NCBI GenBank assembly: GCA_025800395.1
Contig: JAOXRU010000239.1
Coordinates: 1-64,000, forward strand
DNA: 64,000 nt
From: Flavobacteriaceae bacterium
Lineage (GTDB): Bacteria; Bacteroidota; Bacteroidia; Flavobacteriales; Flavobacteriaceae
Reading direction: 5' to 3'
In this document: in pieces, positions 28,064 through 39,300 of the stretch
Numbering within the stretch: the first letter of the stretch is position 1
Layout: each line of letters starts with the position of its first letter
The notes under the pieces: generated by a model
What the model was told of the DNA's origin: nothing
The model's input: the letters and a program-made list of their open reading frames with translations, nothing else
Databases searched by the model: none
Program-made: the position numbers and the translations under genes

Positions 28064-29374
28064 TTACTTCTTTCGAATAAAAATTTGCACAGGCACGCCT
28101 CTAAAATCAAATTGCTCTCTCAATTTATTCTCCAGAAAACGTTTATAAGGTTCCTTCACATATTGCGGCAAATTGGCAAAAAAGGCAAATTGTGGGTATT
28201 TGGTTGGTAATTGGGTGATAAACTTAATTTTTATATACTTTCCTTTGATCGCTGGTGGTGGCGTTTGCTCAATGATAGGCAACAAATACTCGTTTAGTTT
28301 GCTAGTAGGAATTCGTTTCGATCTGTTTTCATATACTTGTACGGCCGTTTCTATGGCTTTGTAGATACGTTGTTTTTCTTTAACAGAAATAAAGACTAGA
28401 GGCACATCGTTGAATGGTGCAATAGCATCTTCGATCTGTTTGCTAAATCGCTTGGTACTGTTTGTATCTTTTTCGATCAAATCCCATTTATTGATGAGAA
28501 TTACAACCCCCTTATTATTTTTGGCTGCTAGCCAAAATATATTTTTGACCTGAGCATCAAATCCTCTGGTAGCATCTACTACCAAAAGACAAACATCTGC
28601 ATGTTCTATAGCTCTGATGGATCGCATAACCGAATAAAACTCCAAATCTTCCTTTACCTTGGCTTTTCTTCGAATTCCCGCAGTATCCACTAAATTGAAT
28701 TCAAAACCAAAACGATTGTATTTGGTATCGATACTATCTCTGGTGGTACCAGCTATATCTGTTACAATATATCTCTCTTCTCCAATGAGCGCATTGATAA
28801 ACGAAGATTTCCCCGCATTTGGTCTTCCGATTACAGCAAATCGCGGCAAATCCAAAGCTGGATCCAACTCCTCTTTTTCTTCTGGCAATGCAGCAACAAT
28901 AGCATCTAACAAATCTCCTGTACCGCTTCCGCTGATAGACGCAATTGGAAAATATTCCCCAAGACCCAGAGCATAAAATTCAGATGCATCATGCAAGCGA
29001 TTGCTGGCATCCACTTTGTTTACTCCCAATAATACTGGCTTATCTACTCTCCGCAACAAATTGGCTACATCTTCGTCCATACCAGTTATTCCAGTTTCTA
29101 CATCTACCATAAAGACAATCACATCCGCCTCATCTATGGCCAATTCTACCTGCTTATCTATTTCAGTTTCAAATATATCGTCACTTCCCACTACATAACC
29201 CCCAGTATCTATAAGGGAAAACTCCCTTCCATTCCAATCTGATTTTCCATAATGACGATCGCGAGTTACGCCACTCACCGCATCTACGATAGCTTCTCTT
29301 CTTTGAATCAATCGGTTAAAAAAAGTAGATTTTCCAACATTTGGTCTACCTACTATTGCTACTATTCCACCCAT
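28064..29374 (-). CDS. der: Ribosome-biogenesis GTPase Der
   Basis: Predicted 436-residue protein with two consecutive GTPase domains and a C-terminal KH-like domain, the unique Der (EngA) layout. First domain: [14 protein letters not shown], then DTGGY and NKVD. Second domain (from about residue 175): [18 protein letters not shown] and NKWD. The C-terminal part (about 350-436) ends in [11 protein letters not shown]. Der helps mature the large ribosomal subunit and is usually essential. A TACCTTTG -7 element lies 20 bases before the start codon, suggesting its own short-leader promoter. Confidence 0.97.
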   Translation of the reverse strand: MGGIVAIVGRPNVGKSTFFNRLIQRREAIVDAVSGVTRDRHYGKSDWNGREFSLIDTGGYVVGSDDIFETEIDKQVELAIDEADVIVFMVDVETGITGMDEDVANLLRRVDKPVLLGVNKVDASNRLHDASEFYALGLGEYFPIASISGSGTGDLLDAIVAALPEEKEELDPALDLPRFAVIGRPNAGKSSFINALIGEERYIVTDIAGTTRDSIDTKYNRFGFEFNLVDTAGIRRKAKVKEDLEFYSVMRSIRAIEHADVCLLVVDATRGFDAQVKNIFWLAAKNNKGVVILINKWDLIEKDTNSTKRFSKQIEDAIAPFNDVPLVFISVKEKQRIYKAIETAVQVYENRSKRIPTSKLNEYLLPIIEQTPPPAIKGKYIKIKFITQLPTKYPQFAFFANLPQYVKEPYKRFLENKLREQFDFRGVPVQIFIRKK

Positions 29375-29689
29375 ACCTTCTGTTTTGAGGGCACAAAGGT
29401 AGGGTTTTATGTGAAAAGGAAAGGTGGCTAGCAGTGGAAAGATAAAATCCCCATAAAAAGAATATCCTGGTACAAATTGGGAAGTTCACCGTTTTTGACC
29501 TGCGCTCCCTTGAAAGCCTTTCAAATAAATCAAAAAAATAATTTATAAATAGATCTACAAAAAACACAGATTTTGGTAAAAGAGCACTTTTTTAACATAA
29601 AACGTGCCTAAATCATAGTAATTAAATCATTTCATCAAACATCTTTCAAAAAATATTGTATCTTCTACCCACAACTAAAATCAATCTAA
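29375..29689. other. 315-base intergenic region, divergent promoters only
   Basis: Lies between the divergent der gene and the small membrane-protein gene. A TACCTTTG element for der is listed separately. I see no gene, hairpin or RNA gene in the rest; it is A/T-rich towards the right end. Confidence 0.5.
29394..29401 (-). promoter_or_regulatory. -7 element TACCTTTG upstream of der
   Basis: Exact TAnnTTTG match on the minus strand, ending 20 bases before the der ATG. No convincing TTG at -33. Confidence 0.4.
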
Positions 29690-30199
29690 ATGGAATTAAG
29701 TAATGATATCGTATTGAGACCACGATTTCAAAGAGAGCTTACTTTGAATAAAGAAGCAGTAATCCAAGCATTTCTGGATGCAAAAAAAATCCAAAAAAAC
29801 TTTATCATTACACAAGTAGATGACCACATATTTATAAAACTACCCAAAAAGGAACAACATTTTTGGTCCCCACAACTGCATTTGGAAGTAGAAGAAACCG
29901 CAGAAAAACACACCTTGCTTAAAGGTTTATTTGGCCCAAACCCTACGGTATGGACAATGTTTATGTTTTTTCATTTCGTTGTTGCCGGATTATTTTTTGG
30001 TTTTGGAACTTGGGCCTTCTCCAATCACACACTCAACAAACCCTATAGTTCACAAATCATTTTACTCATTCTCATGGTGGTAGCATGGTTTGTATTGTAC
30101 TTTGCTGGTCGTATTGGTAAATCCACAGGCTCCAAAGAAATGGCTAAGCTCAACCGTTTTATGAAAGACACTTTAAATTTACAAGAAAACAACCAATAA
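29690..30199 (+). CDS. Small two-helix membrane protein of unknown function
   Basis: Predicted 169-residue protein that I do not recognise. The first 85 residues are soluble, with a pattern LRPRFQRELTLNKEAVIQAF, then FIKLPKKEQHFWSPQLHLEVE, which resembles a small beta-rich domain. Two hydrophobic helices follow at about residues 88-108 and 119-140, then a short Lys-rich end. A GLFGPNPTVWTMFMFFH stretch with a Gly-Pro turn precedes the first helix. No signal peptide; both ends are probably in the cytoplasm. It stands between der and the giant adhesin and does not appear to share an operon with either. Confidence 0.72.
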   Translation: MELSNDIVLRPRFQRELTLNKEAVIQAFLDAKKIQKNFIITQVDDHIFIKLPKKEQHFWSPQLHLEVEETAEKHTLLKGLFGPNPTVWTMFMFFHFVVAGLFFGFGTWAFSNHTLNKPYSSQIILLILMVVAWFVLYFAGRIGKSTGSKEMAKLNRFMKDTLNLQENNQ

Positions 30200-30384
30200 T
30201 TGCTAGCAACTATTGACGCTTTCACCTCGGTTTTTAAACATATTACCACATTGTGTACTGTTTTTACTACAATTTAAGCAAGGTTAACCACTTTTATTCT
30301 TTCTACTGTAGTTTTTTTCTTACTTTTAGGTTAAAATAAAAGAGTAATTTATTTACCCCAAATTACCTAACCTAAAGAGTAAAA

Positions 30385-33300
30385 ATGCTAGTTGATCCAC
30401 ACAAGTCTCTCTGGCGATTCGTTTTGGGAATCGCAACCTGCTTATCTACTTGGATTGGTATTGCCCAAACTGGCAGTGCTTTTCAAGAACGTATGCCCAG
30501 TGAGAAGCAAACGATTCGTGGAGATATTCGCATCATTTCTAACAATATCCTAAACCCTAATATAGGCACAAATCTAAGCTATACTGGAAGCCAAAACAAT
30601 CAAGATCTATCGATGTCATATATAGATATCGACGACGACAATACTACATTTAGCTCTAGCAGTGCCCAATTGGAAATTCCAAACAATAGCTGTACCAAAA
30701 TTGTCTATGCCGCTTTGTATTGGGGTGGGACATATCCCTATGAGCACGGCACATCAGGTCCCACAGACACCAACCCACCAATAGATAGCAACCGACTAGA
30801 AAACTACAAAAAAGTAAAACTAAAAATCCCCAATGGGAACTATATCGAATTGGGTCCCAACAGTCCCAGTGCTTTTGATTACACCAACATCTATGACCAA
30901 GGCGACAGCCCTATTTTTTCCCAAGCACCTTATGTAAATTACATCAATATCACCAGTATATTACAAGCCTTACCCAATGCCAGTGGCACATACACCATCG
31001 CAGATGTAGTTGGCACAACAGGCTGGATATCTGGTGGGAGCACGGCAGGATGGACCATGGTGGTTGTGTTTGAAGATCCGAGTTTATCTCCCAAAAAGTT
31101 TTCGATTCAAGACGGTTTGTTTCGGATAGACAAAGGCCATAGTTACACCAACAGCCTCGATTCGTTTTTGACCAAATCACAAGGGGCTGTAAATCTCAGT
31201 TTGGGACATGGGGTACTCGATGCAGATCGAAGTGGTGTAGGCTCTCAAGTTCGCATAAAACCATCAGCCAACAGCAACTTTAGCCCAATAAATGGTGGTA
31301 TCTTTCGTTCTGAAAACGATTTTTTTGACAGCCAAATCACCCAACAATTTAACCACAACAACAACCGTACTCCTACCAACACCAATAGCCTAGGCTGGGA
31401 TAGTAGTTGGTATAGCATCCCCAATCCATTTAACACAACAATTTCCAATAGCGAAACAAAAATAGATGTACAATACCAGCAGTTGGGACCACAAACCGAC
31501 GCATTTTATCTGTATTTACAAGCCTTTGCAGCAGAAATAGAACTTCCAAAATTAGACTTGATAATGGAACCACAAGATCTCACAGGAAGTGCATTGGGCA
31601 ACAATATCTTACAGTTGGGAAGCGAGATGATATTCCGTATTCAATTTCAAAATACCGGAAATGAAGACTTACAACAAACCAAAATTCGATTACCACTGAG
31701 CCCACAAGCTATCTTTGTGCCACATGGTCTGGTTCTACCATCAGGAGTATCCCACACCTACGATACCGACAAAAACGAATTGCTTTTTGAAATCCCCGAC
31801 AATTTGGTAGAAACATTTGACCCAGCCTACGACATACAGGTTCGTTTAAAAATCAATCCAAACTGCGATGTATTTAAAGAAAAATGTGGCAATTTGATCG
31901 GCTTGCAATCCTTTGCCAGCTACCGAGGCACACACAATACCCAAATGAAAAACGATATAGGTAGTAGTTCCTCCAAAAACAACTGCGCAGTAGGCAACCC
32001 TGGTCCCTCCTTTGTACAATTGAGTTTAAATGGCTGTAGTTTTAGTCGAACAGAACTCTTGTGTGGAAATAATATTACCCTAAATGCCGGTGAAGGTTTT
32101 TCAACCTATACTTGGACAAATAGCTTTGGCAACACTATTGGCAACAATTCAAGTATCGTAGTAAGCAATCCTGGCACTTATAAAGTAACCGTAACAGCAA
32201 ATCCACCATGTATTGGATATACCGAAGAGATTACAGTCAAATCCTCTATAGGTATCACTACCAATCCCATATCTATATATGCAGACAATATGGAAATCTG
32301 TCCTAACAATGGAAATGAAATGCCTCAAATTTTTCTTTGCGGCGACAATGATTCCCGTTTATTAAACATAAATATGCGGGATGTGCAGCAAGTGGAATGG
32401 CTAAAATTGAATGCAAACAACTGCAGCAACAGCTTAGAAGGAAAATGCGCTAGCATAGGTCCTACATGTACATATGAAACTGTAGGCAACGGCCAGAGCT
32501 TTCAGCTTACCGAAGCTGGGGCATATCGTGTTCGAATCACCCTACAAAATAACTGTTTTGGAAATTTTTTCTTTCACGTATTCAAAAACAATTTTTCCCC
32601 ACAAATTACAGTCAAAGATATGTATTGTAACAGCCCCGGGGAAATCAGCATCTCCAACCTACCAGCCAATTACGAAACCAGCCTAGATGGCACCAATTAC
32701 AGCAATCAAAACCCCATACAAATAGAGAATATTGGCACCTATACCTTACGCATCCGTTCTAACGATGGTAGCGAAGATCGTTGTGATTTTGTATACAACA
32801 ATATCGTGGTACAAAATCGCAATCTCCAATTGCAATTGTTTAAAGAAAATGTAAGCTGTGGTAACAACAACGGAAGCATTCGGGTACACGCCAACAATGC
32901 CGCTCCGCAATATAGATACACTCTCAAAAAAAACAATAGCCCAATTTCTAATAGCGGACTGATAACCGACAACAACTTTTTGTTTGACCAGCTATCCTCA
33001 GGAGATTATGAAATAGAAGTACAAACAACCGATGGTTGTGTTGCAACTTCTACCATCGAAATTGATGACAATCAAAGTTTGCAAGGATTTCTATCTCATG
33101 GTAAAAGTATAGACTGTAGTCCCGGGAAATTGGAAATGCAAGCTATAGGCGGATCCCCTCCTTATCATTATGTTTTGAAAAGCAAAAATGGGCAATCTCT
33201 TTTCAATCCCAGCAACCCTGGAACAGCTGTAGATCAAATACAATCGAGTTCTGTCCTACAAATTAACGAGCCAGGTGTATATACCGTAATGGTGATCGAT

Positions 33301-36300
33301 AGTAAACAGTGTTTTATAGAAAGTAACGCCATTGCTATCATAAATGAAACCGAAATCACCTACAACAGATCGCACCAAAATCCTAGCTGCAAAGGCGCAG
33401 ATTCTGGACAAATATTTATAGAACTCACAGATTCCAAAGGATATGAAGTAGATTTTAGTATCGATGGAGGAAATAGCTACCAGAGTTCTGGATTGTTTTC
33501 CCAACTACAAGCAGGAAACTATACCATTGACATCCGCAAACGCAAAAATGGCGGAGAATGCTTTTTGGAGGAAACCTTTACACTAAACGAAGCGGCACGT
33601 CCATTAACAGCCAATGTAATCCTAAATCGCTTTCCAAGCTGTGATAGCACTACAGGCAGAGGCGAAGTTCAGGTGGTAAATGTTGAAGGTGGTGAAGCAC
33701 CATATAGCTATCGTTTTGGAGGAGGCAGTTTTTCCAACAATAGTAGCCTTATGCTCAGTCCTGGTACCCATATTATTCAAGTAAAAGATGCCTTGGGCTG
33801 CGTACTGACAAAAACTTTTGACATCCCAACTCCCATAACCGTTCCGACATATCAAATCACACAAAACACGCATTGCGACGGCAATGCCACCATAGATTTA
33901 CAAATAAACAACAAAGATGCATATGATTTGCACTATGAATTGGATGGAATGGCCTACAACCCCATAAACCAAAGGGAATTTGTGAATTTAAATCCAGGTG
34001 ATCATCATATCGTTCTACATTATGCCTCAAAAAGCACCTCAGAGACCAATATGCTATTTGAAGAAAACTTTGGGCAGGGTCTTAGCAACTCACACCCGAG
34101 TATTACAAGCCATCTAAGTTTTGAAGCCCAGGCTACACCAGCAGATCGGATCCATGCAGGGGAATATACAGTAACTTCTAGTATCGTCAACAACCACAAT
34201 GGCAGTTGGCAAACCCCAAACGATGCAGATGGGAATACCAATGGAAGATTTTTGATTATACATTCGCCCGAGAGTGGCTCCGATCGTTCTTTTTATACAC
34301 ATGAAATAAATGACATTTCTCCTAATAAGGAGATCGAAATCGAATTCGCAGTTTTCAATCTTTTGACACTCGGCAGTAGCCTGAGCGATCCTGATATTTT
34401 AATCGAATTGCGAGATACCGACAACAATATCTTAGATTCCAAGCAAACCCAACTAATTGAAAAAAATAGCAATTGGCAAAAATATCGTTTCACTATGGAT
34501 CCTGGCAACCATAGCAAAGTACAGCTCAAATTGATGTCCACTATTCCATGGTCTCTAGGCATGGCCTTTGGCCTAGACAACATCCTTGTCTTTCAAGAAA
34601 GAGAAAACTGCTCCAATAGCATTGCTATACCTGTATCGGTGGCTTCCAACAAAGCATTTGACGCCCAAATAGTGGAAAAACAATCTACCAGCTGTGCAGG
34701 AGATTCAGATGGGAGCATCGTTGTAGACGTAAGCAATTGGGAAAACAGCACACCAAAACAATATACCTACAAGCTAAACAATGAAGCCATTTCTAGTCCA
34801 CAATCTACAAATCGACTAACACTAGAAAATCTTTCAACAGGAAACCACAGTTTGAAACTGACAAGCGGTGATGGTAATTGCAACAAAACCATAAATTTTA
34901 CCATCACAGCACCAAATCCACTTAAAGCCACAAGCAGCATCAGCAATCCAGCCAAATGCAACAATTTCTTTTTTGCCACGACAAACACCACAGCCTCTGG
35001 CGGCACCAGCCCATATCAATACCAATTGGTACATTCGGATGAGACAGAAATTAGCGGATTCTCCCAGCAATCCAATCCTTCGATAGATCAAATACCAGTT
35101 GGGAACTACAAGATAAAAGTTACAGATGCCAACAATTGCCATGCATTTAGCGAAGTATTTACCATAAATGCACCAGACAGTATTCAGTTCCAAGCAAGCC
35201 CAATTAATTGTTATCTGGAAGACAACCAAGCAAGTATCTCTATTGCGGTAAGCAGTGGCAATGGCAATTACCAATATGCAGTAGACAACGGTCCTTGGCA
35301 AACACCAATACCCGCTAATACAACAGATTTTAGTATCAATAACCTTCAAAATGGTAGCTACAAAGTACAGTTAAAGGATCAGTTTGGCTGTGTTTCCGAT
35401 AAGCAAACCATTGTTATCGCACCAGCTTTATCTATAAACACCACCTTAACTCAAGACTTACATTGCGACAAAGAAGCTCTCATCCAACTCCAAATTAATG
35501 GGGGGAATTTTGACAACAACAACCCGAGCTACGCTTTAGCCGTCTCCAAAGATGACGGGGCGTATCAAGATTTGGGCAACACCAATGGCAACAGTTTTTC
35601 TTTTAAAACAAATAATGCTGGAAATTATCGATTTAGAGTCACAGATACAAAACTTTGCACCAGAGAGAGTAATACGGTAACGGTAACACCTATAAGTCCA
35701 TTACCTGCTTTTAGCAGTATAAGCAAAACCGATGTTTTGTGCAATGGCACAGAAACAGGTACATTAAACCTCGTAATCGACACCAGCAAAGGATTAGGTC
35801 CTTACACCATAAGAATAATCAACAATACGACCGCTACCAACTATGGAAGGCGCACCACCTCTTTAGCTGCTGGGGACTATACTGTACGAATAACCGATCG
35901 CAAAAATTGTAGTAGCGAAGAGCAGATCACCATAGGCGAATTGGAGCCGATAGTTTCCCACGCTATCGCCCAAGGTATCCAATGTAATGCTGGTGGTCAG
36001 GAACTGGGTAGTATTTCTCTAGCCGCAACTGGCGGAACTGCTCCATACACCTACTCCCTTACCAATGCATCTCTAGGAGTCGACAAAAGTTTCACTACCT
36101 CTGATAACAACACCCATCTTTTTGAAGATCTTGATTTTGGTATCTATCAACTAAGTATCAAAGACGCCAATAATTGTGTAATTACCGAAGAAATAACGAT
36201 CACCTCTCCTCCCAACGTACTCGTTACCACTAGTGGAAGTGCAAGTTGCAACAGCGGACAAATGACCGTAACAGCCTCTACTTCTGGCAACACCCTGGGA

Positions 36301-39300
36301 AGTGGGCCATTTTTCTTTGCTTTGTTTCCTGCACCAGAATTTTCGGCTAGCGATCCTGCTTGGAATCAATCTAGTGGCGGCAATAGTTTTACCTTTACCG
36401 ATCTAAATCCGGGTACTACCTATACATTTGTAGTACACGATGCCTCCAAAAATTGTGAATTTGTACAAGAAGCCACCGTACCTATAGCAGCGAGCTCTCA
36501 GTTGCAAAGCAACATCTTGGCGGTTCGAAATACCAGTTGTAAAGGGGCAAACGACGGTGGACTAGAGGTTCTTGTAAATCCTTCACCAGGGACCAATTCT
36601 GTAGATTATACAGTTATCACTAGCAATGGACACCACAATACAGGTCTACCCAATGGCAGTGTACCCTCTTTCAGCACTTCTTTTGACATCGGTGGCGATA
36701 TACCCCCAGGAAAGTACTATGTACTCTTTTCCGAAAATGGAGGACCTCAAGATGGCTGTATAAAAGCATCTGATAACTTTGAAATCACCGAAGTAGCAGA
36801 AGCTTTAGCATGGAGTGCTGGTCCTATAGAGCGAGACAGTGGTTGTGGTAGCAGTGGTAGCATACAAGTAGAAGGGCAATTGGGCATGGTCCCATACCGT
36901 TATTTGATTAGAGAGGAAAGTGCTTCAGCTCCCCAAATGAGTGATTTTGACAGCAGCAACAGCACTGGGTTATTCGAAAACTTAGAAAAAGGCAACTACA
37001 TCGTATATGTAAAAGATGCTGCCAATTGTATTTTGGCTAGCGATACCCTAGTCATAGAGGAAGATCCAAGCCCACAAATAAGTTTAAATCTCGACAATCC
37101 ATGTGTGAGTAGCGAGGGTAATTTTGAAGTTAGCATCTCCCTAGATACGGCTAGTGTTGGCCCTTACCTCATAGACATAAACGGCGGCAGTCCGATCAAC
37201 GTTTCGAGCTTCCCCCATACGCTAAGCAACCTTAGTTCGGGAGAGCAAATCATACGCATCACCGATCAAAACGGTTGCACCGACAGTAAAACCATCCATA
37301 TACTTCCACCTCTACAACTCAATTCACAAATCAATAAGCTCCTGAGCTGTTCTAGCCCAGAATCGGCAAATATCCTAATCGCGTTTGAAGGTGGAGACAG
37401 CAGTACAAATACCGACAATTTTACCATATCTCTAAACGGACCAACTGGGTTCACAGCAATCAACAATTTGGCAGCCACCAACAAATCTATGATAATTGAA
37501 GGCTTACATCTCCCTGGAAACTATAACCTCACATTGCACAATAATCGAAATGGTATCACATGCAATAAGCAAATAGAAGTAAGTATCCCTCCGATCCAAA
37601 CTGTAAATCCACAAATCGATAACTTCACCAACGAAAGTTGTTTTGGAACTCCAAATGATGGCAGCATAAGCGTGAGTGTGGAAGATCTTGGACATGGTCC
37701 TATTTCGTTTCGCATTGTAGAAAAAGATGGGAGCACGCTGAGCAGCCCCATATTACCCACCAAACAAAGTGATTTTGAGGCAACTTTTTCAGCTTTAGAA
37801 GGAAGTAATTCTGGTATAAACTACACCATAGAAGCAACCGCCAGTCATGGCTGTGTGGGTCGCATATCTCAGGCGATAGTCGAACCAAATGTTATCCTCA
37901 TACCCGATCCAACCTTAGTAGAGTTTAGCTGCCTTCCAAATAGTGGCAATACTCCTGTATTGGCAGAAGTACAAATAGATTTATCTAGCGTAAGTGGTGG
38001 TAGTGGTAATTATCCTATTGTACACTTCGAATACGACAATGCTACCCCAGGTGACCCTTCAGATGATATCATAGAAGAAAGTAGCAGTCCCAATTACAAC
38101 ATTAGCAATTTGGCAGGAGGCACTGTACAAGTGCATGTACAAGACAATTTGGGCTGTATATCCGCAAGCAAATCTATTCAAGTACCTCCTTTAGATCAAC
38201 TACTTGGTGTGCAAAAGCAAACCACCAAAGCTTATAGTTGCGTCTCTCCAGGAGAAGATATCCGATTGGAAGTTCAAACCACCAGTGCAGACAACTCTAA
38301 ACTAGAATACAGTATAGATAATGGACAGAGCTGGCAAAGTTCCAATAGCTTCAACAATTTGGCTATAGGTAACTACCATATGGTTATTCGCCATGTCGAT
38401 ACTGGATGCATTTTACGGATCGAACATCAAGTGTCCGATCCCAACCAATTCAAAGTAGAATTATCCGATATTCGTCCAGTACAATGTGCCAACAGTGCAA
38501 CTGGAAGTATTCGTTTGTTAGTCAAAGACAACCTTTATGTCGGAGATTTTACCTATCTCATACGCAATGCCGATACTGGCAATCCTACTGGAGTTTCGGG
38601 CAATTTAGAATTGGACATTCTCACTACCCCTATTACACTCTCTTCAGGAAACTATACCGTAGAAATACAACAAGAGCAAGCGCCGAACTGTAAACAAGTA
38701 CGCAGTTTTCAAATACTGGAACCCAACGAGGGGTCTTTGGATGTGGCCTTGGCCATACGTTCGGAGGTAAACTGCGACAATACTGGCGGTAGTATCGAAG
38801 CTATGGGTAGCGGCGGTTGGGGCAATTGGAAATACCAACTCAAAGACAGTAATACCAATACGGTTCTTCATGATTTTTCGGATACAAATATATGGTCAGG
38901 TCTGGCAGCTTCGGACTATACGATTACCATCCAAGATCGAGAAGGCTGCGAACGAAGTAAAGACATACGTTTATCCCCTCCACCTAGCTTGGTTTTGGAT
39001 GCGCGAATATTTGGGCACCAACTACTTTGCGCAACCGACAATACCGCATTTATAGATGTAGCTGCCATTGGAGGTTCGGGAGATTATCGTTTCGAACTTT
39101 TCAAAAATGATAATTCTTTAGGCAGTATTACCACATCTAGATTTAGTAATTTGGGCTCTGGAAAATATAAAATAGTTGTAACCGACAGTTGGAACTGCAC
39201 CGACTCCAAAGACAATCTCTTTGTGATTGCCCCAACAGCTTTAGAACTAACTCCTGCCATTGTTCGTTCCCAAAGCTGTTTGCAAGACGCTCAGATAGAG

